Part shown: piece by piece, positions 8,659 through 17,090 of the stretch
Layout: every line of letters starts with the position of its first letter
How positions within the stretch are numbered: the first letter of the stretch is position 1
Assembly: GCA_025451235.1 (NCBI GenBank)
Contig: JANWKT010000014.1
Location: 248,001 to 312,000 of the forward strand
Length of the DNA stretch: 64,000 nucleotides
Reading direction: 5' to 3'
Source of the DNA: Flavobacteriales bacterium
GTDB lineage: Bacteria; Bacteroidota; Bacteroidia; CAIKAF01
Notes under the pieces: model-generated
What the model was told of the DNA's origin: nothing
The model's database searches: none
Seen by the model: the letters and a program-made list of their open reading frames with translations, nothing else
Made by a program: the position numbers and the translations under genes

Positions 8659-11600
8659 ATGAAGAAAGTTTTACTCTCCGTTATTATTTTGTTGACAGCT
8701 TCATGGGTGCATGCCCAATTGATTGCAGTTGAAAACCCATATCAATCGTCTTTTAACCAGGCCTATCAGCAATATCCCACTATTCCAAAGGGAGTTTTGG
8801 AGGCCATTTCTTTCCAACAGACCAGGATGACCCATTTAACCGAAGATCTCCCCACCTCTTGTACAGGCATGCCTCAATACCTGGGAGTAATGGGTTTGAT
8901 CGACAACGGGAAAGGATATTTTAACGAAAACTTAAAATACATTGCAGCACTTTCGGGCAAAGAAACGCAGGTGCTCAAGCAAAATCCTCATGAGGAGATC
9001 ATGGCTTTTGCGCTGAGTTACGACCATGTTTTATATGCAAATAATGCTTCGTCCTCTCCAATTGAAGGAAAATTGAAGCTCCTCCATTCATTAACCGAAA
9101 TCCCTTTGTATTTGAATATTCAAGGGAATAATTATGCATTCGATACTTATCTATATGGATTGATACAATTTTTAAATGATCCCTCCATGCAATCCTATTA
9201 TGGATTTCCTAATTACAGCATAGATGGAAGGGAATTTTTCGGAGAGGAAAAATGGAATGTATTATCAGCAGGTCGTATTTATGTTCATCCAGATCATATC
9301 GAAAACGAATCTCATGATACTTATGTTGCAGAGCCAATTTCTACAGGTGATAACAGAACGGCAGATTATGGTCCGGCTTTGTGGAATGCTGCGGCTTCCT
9401 GTAATTATAGTTCGAGGAACGGTACGCTGGTTAGCGCTGTTACTGTGCATACGGTACAAGGAAGTTATGCGGGATGCATTTCCTGGTTCCAGAATTGTGC
9501 AGCTTCTGTAAGTTGTCATTATGTGATGCGTTCATCCGATGGACAGGTTACGCAACAAGTACTGGAATCTAACAAAGCATGGCATGTGGGAACAGAGAAT
9601 CCATATACTGTGGGAATAGAACATGAAGGCTTCGTGAATAATCCAGCATGGTATACCACAGCTATGTATAATTCTTCCTCCGCATTAACGATTGATATTG
9701 CGGATGATTATGGAATTAATAAGATCCGTACTGGTTGGTGGCCATGGCTATCGTCTGTTGAATATGCAGATGATGGAATTCCGGGTAGCTGTGTTCGCAT
9801 CAAAGGCCATATGCATTATCCTAATCAAAATCATAATGACCCAGGAGTGAATTGGGATTGGAACCGGTATTTTAAATTGATCCATCCAACTCCGGCAGCT
9901 AATGTAATAACTGCAGCCAGTGGAAATTTTTATGATAGTGGAGGAAGTGGTTCCAATTATACAGATGATGAAAGGACTATCACCACTATTGCACCTCCAG
10001 GTGCAACCAATGTTACGGTAACCTTCAATAGTTTTAACCTGGAAAATACATGGGATTATTTATATATATATGATGGAGATGATATTTATGATCCTTTGAT
10101 CGGTTATTATACTGGAACCAATAACCCCGGAACAGTTACTTCATCCGGTGGTACACTTACTTTCGAATTCCGCTCGGATTGTGCATCCGTTGCCGCAGGT
10201 TGGCAGGCCGTATATAGTAGCAACGCTGCTCCTAACAATGGTGACTCAATACCTCCGGTGAGTTCTTTGACCATCAATTCCATTTGGCAGACAATGGATT
10301 TTCCCGTTCAGTTTACAGATGCAGACGAAGTGGGTGGAAGCGGACTTCAAAAATCATATTACCATGTTTCTTATTTTGATGGGAACAGTTATTATGCCAA
10401 TACAAGTCGTGGATTTTTAAGGGATGAATTTGATGTGCTGCCGTTACATCCACAATGGTCGGTAGCAGCCGGTTTATGGACATTGAACAGCGGAACCATT
10501 GAACAAACGGATGAAACATCCAGCAATACCAATATGTATGCTTCCCTTAAGCAGGACCTTTCGAATGTATATGTATATGAATTTTCCGCTGCCATTGGTG
10601 GCATAGGTTCGAACAGAAGAGCAGGTTTTCATTTCTTTTGCGACAGTGCACAACTCACCAACCGGGGTAATTCGTATTTTGTTTGGTTCAGACTGGATCA
10701 GCAATCGCTTGAATTTTATAAGGTGGTAAATGATGTATTTAGTTTGGAGCACACCGAAAATATTTCGATCACTGCTGATCAATGGTATAATTATAAGGTA
10801 ATATACGATAGGATCAGTGGTAATATGAAGGTATACCGGGATAACCTGATGCTGGGAGAATGGACCGATCCTGCTCCTTACAATACCGGAAAGTATGTTT
10901 CATTTAGAAGTGGTAATGCCACATTAAAAGTGAACAACATTAAAGTGTACCGCTCCAGGTATTCAAATTTGCCCGCCAATGTAACCGTGGGGAATTGTGC
11001 AGGTTGCGACCTACCACATCAAAATCCTTCACCTTCAACACCCGCCGGTTTTGTATATACTTTTAGTACTGACAGTGCCGGAAATCTTTCACCTGTAGTA
11101 AATGAAGTGGTGAACGTAGATTGGACAGCACCGGACCCACTTTATTATGTAAATGATATCAGCATTTTTGATGAGGATACCATCACCAGTTCTAACCTGG
11201 CGGGAGGTAATTGGAATATTGCTGCGGATACCAATTCGGCGATCAGTCGGTACTTGTATTGTATAGGGACCACCCCTGGAGATAGCGATGTGGTGAACTG
11301 GTATGACAATTGGTTTTATACAAATTTTTTAGATACCATCAATTTAATACCCAATCAATTGTATTATATAAGTGCCAAATCGGAAAATGGGGCAGGACTC
11401 CAAAGTATTTCCACTACTTCTGATGGTTTTATATTTGTGAACCTAAGCAACGAAGACGAAAACCTGCCTGTTATTTCAGTATACCCAAATCCAGCTAATG
11501 AATACATATTATTGAATGGTTTGGTTGAAGGGGGGAACTATATCTTTGAATGGATAGATATGAAAGGATCATCCCTCAGCCAGGAAATAAAAACCGTATC

Positions 11601-11712
11601 TTCAAATCAAATGATGCTACAGGTACCCAGCGGACTTTCGAATGCTATTTATTTATTGAAGATAAGATCAGAGAAAATGACCCATACGCTCCGTGTGGAA
11701 GTGATTAGGTAA
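8659..11712 (+). CDS. T9SS-secreted N-acetylmuramoyl-L-alanine amidase with CUB-like domain
   Basis: The 1017-residue multidomain exported protein has a signal peptide ending at VHAQ. An all-helical region (about 30-190) precedes an Amidase_2/PGRP zinc amidase domain (about 230-410). The zinc ligands fit H264 (VHT), H384 and D394 (GHMHYPNQNHNDPG), with the same 10-residue spacing as AmpD-type amidases. A CUB-like domain (about 415-525, with WDYLYIYDGDD), a laminin-G/concanavalin-like segment (about 590-770) and a C-terminal T9SS type A sorting domain (VYPNPANEY) follow. It should cleave the MurNAc-L-Ala bond of peptidoglycan outside the cell, either its own wall turnover or that of prey or competitors; which of these is inference. 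Confidence 0.92.
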   Translation: MKKVLLSVIILLTASWVHAQLIAVENPYQSSFNQAYQQYPTIPKGVLEAISFQQTRMTHLTEDLPTSCTGMPQYLGVMGLIDNGKGYFNENLKYIAALSGKETQVLKQNPHEEIMAFALSYDHVLYANNASSSPIEGKLKLLHSLTEIPLYLNIQGNNYAFDTYLYGLIQFLNDPSMQSYYGFPNYSIDGREFFGEEKWNVLSAGRIYVHPDHIENESHDTYVAEPISTGDNRTADYGPALWNAAASCNYSSRNGTLVSAVTVHTVQGSYAGCISWFQNCAASVSCHYVMRSSDGQVTQQVLESNKAWHVGTENPYTVGIEHEGFVNNPAWYTTAMYNSSSALTIDIADDYGINKIRTGWWPWLSSVEYADDGIPGSCVRIKGHMHYPNQNHNDPGVNWDWNRYFKLIHPTPAANVITAASGNFYDSGGSGSNYTDDERTITTIAPPGATNVTVTFNSFNLENTWDYLYIYDGDDIYDPLIGYYTGTNNPGTVTSSGGTLTFEFRSDCASVAAGWQAVYSSNAAPNNGDSIPPVSSLTINSIWQTMDFPVQFTDADEVGGSGLQKSYYHVSYFDGNSYYANTSRGFLRDEFDVLPLHPQWSVAAGLWTLNSGTIEQTDETSSNTNMYASLKQDLSNVYVYEFSAAIGGIGSNRRAGFHFFCDSAQLTNRGNSYFVWFRLDQQSLEFYKVVNDVFSLEHTENISITADQWYNYKVIYDRISGNMKVYRDNLMLGEWTDPAPYNTGKYVSFRSGNATLKVNNIKVYRSRYSNLPANVTVGNCAGCDLPHQNPSPSTPAGFVYTFSTDSAGNLSPVVNEVVNVDWTAPDPLYYVNDISIFDEDTITSSNLAGGNWNIAADTNSAISRYLYCIGTTPGDSDVVNWYDNWFYTNFLDTINLIPNQLYYISAKSENGAGLQSISTTSDGFIFVNLSNEDENLPVISVYPNPANEYILLNGLVEGGNYIFEWIDMKGSSLSQEIKTVSSNQMMLQVPSGLSNAIYLLKIRSEKMTHTLRVEVIR

Positions 11713-11729
11713 AAGGGTTTAGATGCCGA

Positions 11730-11806
11730 ATACTCATTATTTTATGCAGTATTCTCACTCAAAATAGCGTTTTGCTCAGAAAATAAATTTGAATTTTATT
11801 TTTTTT
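11730..11806. repeat. Array of 21-bp phased direct repeats upstream of STAS-like gene pair
   Basis: Degenerate units start at 11730 (ATACTCATTATTTTAT), 11751 (ATTCTCACTCAAAATA) and 11772 (TTGCTCAGAAAATAA), exactly 21 bp apart. A weak fourth unit, AT-rich with the CTCA lost, starts at 11793. The shared core is ATnCTCAnnnAAAAT. The array ends about 25 bp before the ATG at 11833. The same word with the same period occurs at 51914, upstream of an unrelated gene, so it is best read as a multi-site regulator-binding region. Confidence 0.7.
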
Positions 11807-11832
11807 TAACTTTCTGATATAAACACTATGAA

Positions 11833-12300
11833 ATGGTTTCTTCGGCACCCAATAATAACGAAATACCGTCCTCATTCAAGATCGTTTACCAGGTACCCTT
11901 TAAGACTATGTACTTAAATGATGGTACCAGCACTATTATTACTATTTGGAATTCGAATTCAGCAGAGATTTCGGATGACGACTATAAGAGAGATGCGGAA
12001 GATACTGTTCAGTTGATCCGAGATTCACATGCACACTATATGATCAGTGATCATCGGGAGAATAAATTCAATATATCACCCGATCTGCAGAAATGGTACT
12101 CCAACCTGATCGCCCAGGTATTAGGTAAAAGTAATTTTGAAAAATGTGCAGTGATCATTACTTCTGATTTAAATTTATTGAGTGCCTTGGAGGAGATAAG
12201 AGAGAATCTTACTGAGCTTGGTGACGAAGTAAAGATCTCATATAGGTTCTTCGCTGACTACAAGGAAGCAGAAAAGTGGATACACGGCAAAGCCGGATAA
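11833..12300 (+). CDS. STAS/SpoIIAA-like domain protein, copy 1
   Basis: The 155-residue cytoplasmic protein has no signal peptide. It matches the layout of a widespread Bacteroidota STAS-like family: an N-terminal strand pair with an IWNSNSAEIS segment, a central SDHREN, a PDLQKWYSNLI helix, a CAVIITSDL strand and a C-terminal YKEAEKWI helix. Copy 2 follows 28 bp later. STAS-like domains generally bind nucleotides or partner proteins; the specific role is not known. The 21-bp repeat array just upstream suggests regulated expression. Confidence 0.78.
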   Translation: MVSSAPNNNEIPSSFKIVYQVPFKTMYLNDGTSTIITIWNSNSAEISDDDYKRDAEDTVQLIRDSHAHYMISDHRENKFNISPDLQKWYSNLIAQVLGKSNFEKCAVIITSDLNLLSALEEIRENLTELGDEVKISYRFFADYKEAEKWIHGKAG

Positions 12301-12328
12301 TTTCTTCATAACCTAAAAACATTGGAGT

Positions 12329-12775
12329 ATGGTTGATCAATATGTTATTCCGCATGAATTTAAACTGGTTTACCAGGTTGACTTTAAAGATGTGTATTTA
12401 AATGAGAGATCAAAAACAATATTGATCATCTGGAATTCGAACTCGGCCTATTTATCACCGGAGACCTATAGAGAAGATGTTCTCCATAATATTGAATTAT
12501 TCAAGGAAAATGGAGCTGTTTATTGGGTAAGTGATTACCGTCAAAATAAATTTAAAATAACCGATGATCTCCAGTACTGGTATGTGAATGAAATTGCAGA
12601 AAAACTGGAGGACCTTGGTTTGAGAAAAACGGCCGTTATAATAGATGCTGATTTGAGCATGTTGGGATCGCTAGAAGAAATTTCCGCCCGATTGTTAAAG
12701 GAAAGAGGAGTCCATAAAATCCCACATAGATTTTTTCCCACCATCGATGAAGCCTTTAAATGGGTAAATAGATAA
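12329..12775 (+). CDS. STAS/SpoIIAA-like domain protein, copy 2
   Basis: The 148-residue paralogue of the gene just upstream aligns with it along its full length: [18 protein letters not shown] against FKIVYQVPFKTMYLNDGT, the shared [17 protein letters not shown] against SDHRENKFNI, and a matching DLQ-W-Y helix. The pair arose by tandem duplication and lies in one operon behind a single regulatory array. The most conserved segments are the predicted helix cap and the surface strand. No catalytic residues are recognised. Confidence 0.78.
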   Translation: MVDQYVIPHEFKLVYQVDFKDVYLNERSKTILIIWNSNSAYLSPETYREDVLHNIELFKENGAVYWVSDYRQNKFKITDDLQYWYVNEIAEKLEDLGLRKTAVIIDADLSMLGSLEEISARLLKERGVHKIPHRFFPTIDEAFKWVNR

Positions 12776-12832
12776 TTTTTTTGCACCAACGCGGTCTGGC
12801 CGGCTCGGCCCTTATCGATTGTCCTATTTTAT

Positions 12833-12840
12833 TATCTTTG
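12833..12840 (+). promoter_or_regulatory. -7 promoter element TATCTTTG for asnS
   Basis: TATCTTTG, preceded by TTTAT, lies 20 bp before the ATG at 12861. The same TTTATTATCTTTG string occurs in front of the pcrA gene at 17055. It makes the ATG at 12861, not an upstream GTC/ATT-rich extension, the likely start of AsnRS. Confidence 0.62.
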
Positions 12841-12860
12841 CTCTCATAGAATTGAGAAGT

Positions 12861-14309
12861 ATGGAAAAAATGGATATAAAAAAACTCCTAACAGAAATTA
12901 AACCTGGTGTTGATGTAAAAGTGGCAGGTTGGGTACGAACTTTTAGAAGCAATAGATTTATCAATATAAACGATGGAAGTACCATCCATAGCATCCAGGC
13001 AGTGATCGATTTTGAAAATACCGATCCGGAGATTTTAAAAAGAATTACTACCGGTGCTGCTGTGATTGTTGAAGGCGGTTTGGTAGAATCTCAAGGTAGA
13101 GGACAGCAGGTGGAGATCCATGTAAAGAAAATTGAAATTGTAGGCGATGCAGAATCGGATATTACCAAGCCAGATGTATACCCATTGCAACCTAAGGCAC
13201 ATTCACTGGAATATTTAAGAGAGATTGCCCACCTTCGTTTTCGTACCAATACTTTCAGCGCTGTATTCCGCATTCGTCATGCCATGACATTTGCCATGCA
13301 TAAATTTTTTAACGACCGCGGTTTTTTTAATATTCATACACCCATTATTACCGCAAGTGATGCAGAGGGGGCAGGGGAGATGTTTAGAATAACAACATTG
13401 GATCCTATTAATCCACCTAAGAATGAAAAGGGAGAGGTGGATTATACAGAAGATTTTTTTGGTAGGGCGGCTAACCTAACCGTAAGTGGACAATTGGAAG
13501 CAGAACTGGCAGCTTTGGCCTTGAGCAAAGTGTATACGTTTGGCCCTACCTTTCGTGCAGAAAATTCCAATACCGCCCGGCACCTTGCCGAATTCTGGAT
13601 GATAGAACCTGAGGTAGCTTTTGCCGACCTGAATGATAACATGGACCTGGCTGAAGCCAATTTAAAATACCTGATCCAATATGCACTGGATAACTGTGCC
13701 GATGATCTGGCCTTTTTAAATCAGCGTGCATTGGACGAAGAAAAAAATAAAAAGAAGGAAGAGCGAAGCGAAATGAGTTTGGTGGAAAGACTGAATTTTG
13801 TGGTGAGCAATGATTTTGTACGACTTACTTATACCGAAGCCATCGATATACTTCAAAAAAGTAAACCGGCTAAGGAGAAAAAATTTCAATATGAGGTAAA
13901 AGGTTTTGGAACGGATCTGCAAAGCGAGCATGAAAGGTATTTGGTGGAAAAACATTTTAAAAAACCTGTTATTCTAACGGATTACCCCAAAGAGATCAAG
14001 GCATTTTATATGCGCCAGAATGAAGATGGAAAAACCGTGAGGGCCATGGATATTTTATTTCCGGGCATTGGTGAAATTGTTGGAGGTTCTCAGCGTGAAG
14101 AGCGTTATGACCAATTGTTGCAGCGTATGAATGAAATGCATATCCCCGCTAAAGAATTATGGTGGTACCTAGACACCAGAAAGTTCGGAACCGTTCCTCA
14201 TGCAGGTTATGGATTGGGATTTGAAAGGCTGCTATTATTTGTAACAGGCATGACCAATGTAAGGGATGTAAGTGCATTCCCGAGAACACCGAAAAGTGCG
14301 GAATTTTAG
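12861..14309 (+). CDS. asnS: Asparaginyl-tRNA synthetase
   Basis: The 482-residue class IIb synthetase has an N-terminal OB-fold anticodon domain ([22 protein letters not shown], with the first 20 residues diagnostic), a motif 2 region with [20 protein letters not shown], and a motif 3 region [13 protein letters not shown]. The ending [15 protein letters not shown] is the standard AsnRS C-terminus. It charges tRNA-Asn in the cytoplasm. A charged, lysine-rich insertion (about residues 290-310, [12 protein letters not shown]) is present. The stop codon at 14307-14309 abuts the left inverted repeat of the four-helix-bundle cassette. Confidence 0.97.
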   Translation: MEKMDIKKLLTEIKPGVDVKVAGWVRTFRSNRFININDGSTIHSIQAVIDFENTDPEILKRITTGAAVIVEGGLVESQGRGQQVEIHVKKIEIVGDAESDITKPDVYPLQPKAHSLEYLREIAHLRFRTNTFSAVFRIRHAMTFAMHKFFNDRGFFNIHTPIITASDAEGAGEMFRITTLDPINPPKNEKGEVDYTEDFFGRAANLTVSGQLEAELAALALSKVYTFGPTFRAENSNTARHLAEFWMIEPEVAFADLNDNMDLAEANLKYLIQYALDNCADDLAFLNQRALDEEKNKKKEERSEMSLVERLNFVVSNDFVRLTYTEAIDILQKSKPAKEKKFQYEVKGFGTDLQSEHERYLVEKHFKKPVILTDYPKEIKAFYMRQNEDGKTVRAMDILFPGIGEIVGGSQREERYDQLLQRMNEMHIPAKELWWYLDTRKFGTVPHAGYGLGFERLLLFVTGMTNVRDVSAFPRTPKSAEF

Positions 14310-14744
14310 TTATCCGTTATCCGTGTAATCGTTACTCGTTTTTCTTAGATTTTAGATAGTTGATATAGCCATTTAATACTGCCAAATTTCTTTTTATTTT
14401 GGATTTGAGCAAATCAAGAGTTTCCGCATCAATATATTCTTCATCAAATGCTATTATTAAATGGTCTATTAGTTCATTTAATGAACCTCTGCTTTGCCTA
14501 CAATATTGAATATTCTCTTGGTAATGGAACCTGCCAAAACCTTCTGCAATATTATTAGTGACCGATCTAGAGCACCTGATTATTTGGTCGGACAGTCGAT
14601 ATTTCTCATCCGAAGGGAATTTTTTAACCAATTGGCTAACGTCCTTCCGGATTTCGCTTCCTAATTTCCAACAATCCAATTCCTCAAATGAATCCATATT
14701 CATTCAATTTATAACGGATAACGGTTACACGAATAACGGTTAAC
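14309..14744. mobile_element. Candidate four-helix-bundle cassette bounded by 32-33 bp inverted repeats
   Basis: Left repeat 14309-14340 and right repeat 14712-14744 are inverted copies that match at about 28 of 33 positions. Both are built from a TTATCCG / TAACGGATA word. Between them lies only the four-helix-bundle gene (14332-14703, minus). The left repeat begins at the last base of the asnS stop codon and the right one ends 2 bp before the stop codon of the Tim44-like gene, so the unit fits flush between two genes without damaging either. No transposase is encoded and no clear target-site duplication was found. Interpretation as a mobile or duplicated cassette is inference; the inverted repeats are seen directly. 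Confidence 0.55.
14332..14703 (-). CDS. Four-helix-bundle protein (S23/IVP-like family)
   Basis: The 123-residue protein matches the family first found inside 23S rRNA intervening sequences and later as stand-alone genes: FEELDCWKLGSEIRKDVSQL at the N-terminus, LSDQIIRCSRSVTNNIAEGF (helix 2 with the conserved NIAEG), and an EYCRQSRGSLNEL-like helix 3 (here QYCRQSRGSLNELID). Related proteins include Avd, the accessory protein of diversity-generating retroelements, but no reverse transcriptase or variable repeat is nearby. Its stop codon lies inside the left inverted repeat of the surrounding cassette. Function is unknown; an RNA-binding role is suggested only by family history. Confidence 0.9.
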   Translation of the reverse strand: MNMDSFEELDCWKLGSEIRKDVSQLVKKFPSDEKYRLSDQIIRCSRSVTNNIAEGFGRFHYQENIQYCRQSRGSLNELIDHLIIAFDEEYIDAETLDLLKSKIKRNLAVLNGYINYLKSKKNE

Positions 14745-14746
14745 GT

Positions 14747-16549
14747 TTAATTCAAGAACTGCTTCGCCTGATCCAATAATTGTTTCTCAGCAGGCTGTAT
14801 TTCATTATCAGCCATGGCAGCTTTCTCCATCATAGTGTATACTTTCTTTTTATCTTCTACCTCATAAGGCCATATCAAAGAAAGTTTTTTCTGCTCTGCC
14901 AGGGTTACCCATCCCGCTACCTGTGCTTCGTGATATTTGAATTGTTTGGCGAGTTGTTGCAGGTGATTTTTTTCTTCCTGTTTAAACTCCCCATCGGCAG
15001 CCATAATGATCAGGATATTATTGAATGCATAATCACGGATCTTGAATAATTTTTCGGTATCCTCAGGCTGTGCATTGGTGATCATTGGAATATTCAACTG
15101 TGCTTTAACCATATTGTATTCCTGCGAATCATATACATTATCCACGATCCATTCGAAGTTCGGGCTGTTCAATGCCTCTCCACAATAGCTACATTTGGTA
15201 TCAATCGTATCTTCAATAGGTCCGGCGCAATTGGGACATGAATGTGCATATAACTGTCCTTTGGCCGGTGCTGCGTTGGCGGCACGTGTCATTACCATTA
15301 CCCTGTGCAGCGAAAAAGCAGCATGGTCAAGTAAGGTACCTTTACCATTGTCAATTTTTAATTGTTGTTTGGTGTATTTGATGTTGAAGATGAGATAATC
15401 CATAGCATCCTTGGTATATCCGTTCACCAGGTCAACATGGTTCAAGTATAAACGAACATAGGCTTTGCCTGCATCCGCTTTTACCTCGTTTTCCAACCTC
15501 TTATAATAAGTATCCGAAGCAAACCGGCGAGCAAGTTCTGCCTTGCCTTTTGTTTTGGCAGTGAGTATTTGTAAAAAGGCATTGCTGGCTTTATCTTCCA
15601 TCATTTGAATGCTAAAGGAGGGATCCTTTTTATATACTTCCAATAATTTTTTGGCAGCTGCATCCGCTTTTTTAAATCCATTCGCATTATAATCTACCGT
15701 TTGCGTGATTTCTGCCAACACCCAATCGTATTCTCCAGAGTTGGTTAATGTACCGCAGCTTTTACATTTGGCCACTTCACCGGCATCATCAGGTAAGTTG
15801 TCTCCACATTTCGGGCAATTGGAAGAGAAATAAAGGTCTTTCGCGGCCTCCACATTTTTCTTGCGGATAAAGCTCCAGTATTCAACGAAAGTATCCGAAC
15901 CTCCCTGGTTGAACTGAGGGTATTTGGCACTTTTATATTCGTCAACGATGGTTGCATGGATGGAAGCATCCACAATTGCATATTCATTTTCCTCGTGGCT
16001 GTCAACAACGGTTATATTATGGATCTTGATATCATAGATCATGTTTTTTTGCTCCAGTATATTCATAATGGTGAACTGGGTGGTGAATCTTTGGTACACA
16101 CCGTCAGAAATAAATTTACGCACTTTGGAAAGGTCCTGGTTCTGCCAACCTTTTTGTATCTGTAAAAAAGCATGTTCTATTTTTGCTTTAATATCACCTG
16201 AATTTGCATATTTCAATGGGATCTCTTTCTGGGTGGTTCCTTTGCCTTTCTGGTTATTACCCGTTGGAATATTATTGAAAACGGATTTTTGATTCATTTT
16301 GATCTTCTTCTTCCTGCTGAAATAGATAAAGAGTACGATCACAATGGCCAATGCAATAAAATTAAAAGGGAACGGAAGTAATGTGAAAATTAACCAGATA
16401 ATGGCAAAAAGACCATCACTGTCACCTCCGCCGCCTCCACCACCACCATAACTTCCACCGCCGCCTGCTCGTGCAAAAAGTTCGGGTGAAATAAACACCA
16501 AAGCAAGTAATGCTAATATAAATCCGTAAAATAGATGTTTGTTTTTCAT
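14747..16549 (-). CDS. Tim44-like domain membrane protein with two zinc ribbons and TerB-like tail
   Basis: The 600-residue protein begins with a signal/anchor helix, then a Gly/Ser-rich stretch (about 28-43), a second membrane helix (about 48-79) and a basic RKKKIKM segment. A Tim44/mitochondrial-import-like domain follows (about 110-240). Two zinc ribbons are visible: CPKC...CKSC (about 248-268) and CPNC...CSYC (about 440-460). The C-terminal about 120 residues are helical and resemble TerB (MAADGEFKQEEKNHLQQLA and MADNEIQPAEKQLLD). Proteins of this plan are thought to act at the membrane in a scaffold role; the exact job is not known. It is followed upstream by a thioesterase gene on the same strand. 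Confidence 0.82.
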   Translation of the reverse strand: MKNKHLFYGFILALLALVFISPELFARAGGGGSYGGGGGGGGDSDGLFAIIWLIFTLLPFPFNFIALAIVIVLFIYFSRKKKIKMNQKSVFNNIPTGNNQKGKGTTQKEIPLKYANSGDIKAKIEHAFLQIQKGWQNQDLSKVRKFISDGVYQRFTTQFTIMNILEQKNMIYDIKIHNITVVDSHEENEYAIVDASIHATIVDEYKSAKYPQFNQGGSDTFVEYWSFIRKKNVEAAKDLYFSSNCPKCGDNLPDDAGEVAKCKSCGTLTNSGEYDWVLAEITQTVDYNANGFKKADAAAKKLLEVYKKDPSFSIQMMEDKASNAFLQILTAKTKGKAELARRFASDTYYKRLENEVKADAGKAYVRLYLNHVDLVNGYTKDAMDYLIFNIKYTKQQLKIDNGKGTLLDHAAFSLHRVMVMTRAANAAPAKGQLYAHSCPNCAGPIEDTIDTKCSYCGEALNSPNFEWIVDNVYDSQEYNMVKAQLNIPMITNAQPEDTEKLFKIRDYAFNNILIIMAADGEFKQEEKNHLQQLAKQFKYHEAQVAGWVTLAEQKKLSLIWPYEVEDKKKVYTMMEKAAMADNEIQPAEKQLLDQAKQFLN

Positions 16550-16580
16550 ATAGTGGTTGATTGCTTTTTTAGTTGAGTTC

Positions 16581-16964
16581 TCAGATCGCTAATTTAACAG
16601 GTTTTTTATTATCATCAATGGCCACAAAGGTAAATTCTCCGGATATAGCTTTTTCACGCTGATCAATATACATTTGTTCGATCCATACATCCACTTTGAT
16701 CTTCAGAGAGGTTTTACCTATATAGGAGACCCTGCCCACCAGTTCGATGATCGTACCTGCAGGTATGGGCATTTTAAAATCTATCCGATCGGATGATACG
16801 GTAACGGTTCTTTGGCGGGTAAACCGGGTGGCGGTAATAAATGCCACTTCATCCATGAGATGCATAGCCGTTCCGCCAAATAATGTGTCATAATGATTGG
16901 TGGTATTCGGGAAAACCGCTTTAAAAATGCGGGTTTCTGATTGGTCAATACGCTCTTGCAGCAT
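16581..16964 (-). CDS. Acyl-CoA thioesterase (YciA/ACOT hotdog family)
   Basis: The 127-residue protein has the single-hotdog layout of short acyl-CoA hydrolases: PNTTNHYDTLFGGTAMHLMD, with the catalytic Asn-His and Gly-Gly region and an Asp at the start of the long helix (residue about 38), then VTVSSDRIDFKMPIPAGTII. Length and motif order match hexameric YciA-like cytoplasmic enzymes that hydrolyse acyl-CoA to free acid and CoA. It lies 31 bp upstream of the Tim44-like gene on the same strand, so the two may be co-transcribed, though no functional link is evident. Confidence 0.94.
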   Translation of the reverse strand: MLQERIDQSETRIFKAVFPNTTNHYDTLFGGTAMHLMDEVAFITATRFTRQRTVTVSSDRIDFKMPIPAGTIIELVGRVSYIGKTSLKIKVDVWIEQMYIDQREKAISGEFTFVAIDDNKKPVKLAI

Positions 16965-17059
16965 CTTTTAATAGTTTAGAGCCGTGAAGGTATAAGTTTA
17001 TGTTGAAAACTTGCTCCCCAAATGGAAAAATTGAAAACCTTCTGCCATCGCCAGTTTAT

Positions 17060-17067
17060 TATCTTTG
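17060..17067 (+). promoter_or_regulatory. -7 promoter element TATCTTTG for pcrA
   Basis: TATCTTTG, with the same TTTAT lead as at asnS, lies 23 bp upstream of a GTG at 17091. That GTG is preceded by GAGGAGAAA, an unusually good ribosome-binding site for this genome. Both facts place the start at 17091 and not at the ATG at 17022. A TTG at 17031 is a possible -33 element, though its 26-bp spacer is slightly long. Confidence 0.68.
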
Positions 17068-17090
17068 GAGGGTTTAATTTTGAGGAGAAA

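Noticed and set aside
12798-12810. GGCCG-GCT-CGGCC hairpin between the STAS pair and asnS
   Set aside because: Only 5 bp and no T-tract; not enough to call a terminator.
14332-14703. Diversity-generating retroelement (Avd-like protein)
   Set aside because: No reverse transcriptase, template repeat or variable repeat is seen nearby; the protein fits the stand-alone S23/IVP family.
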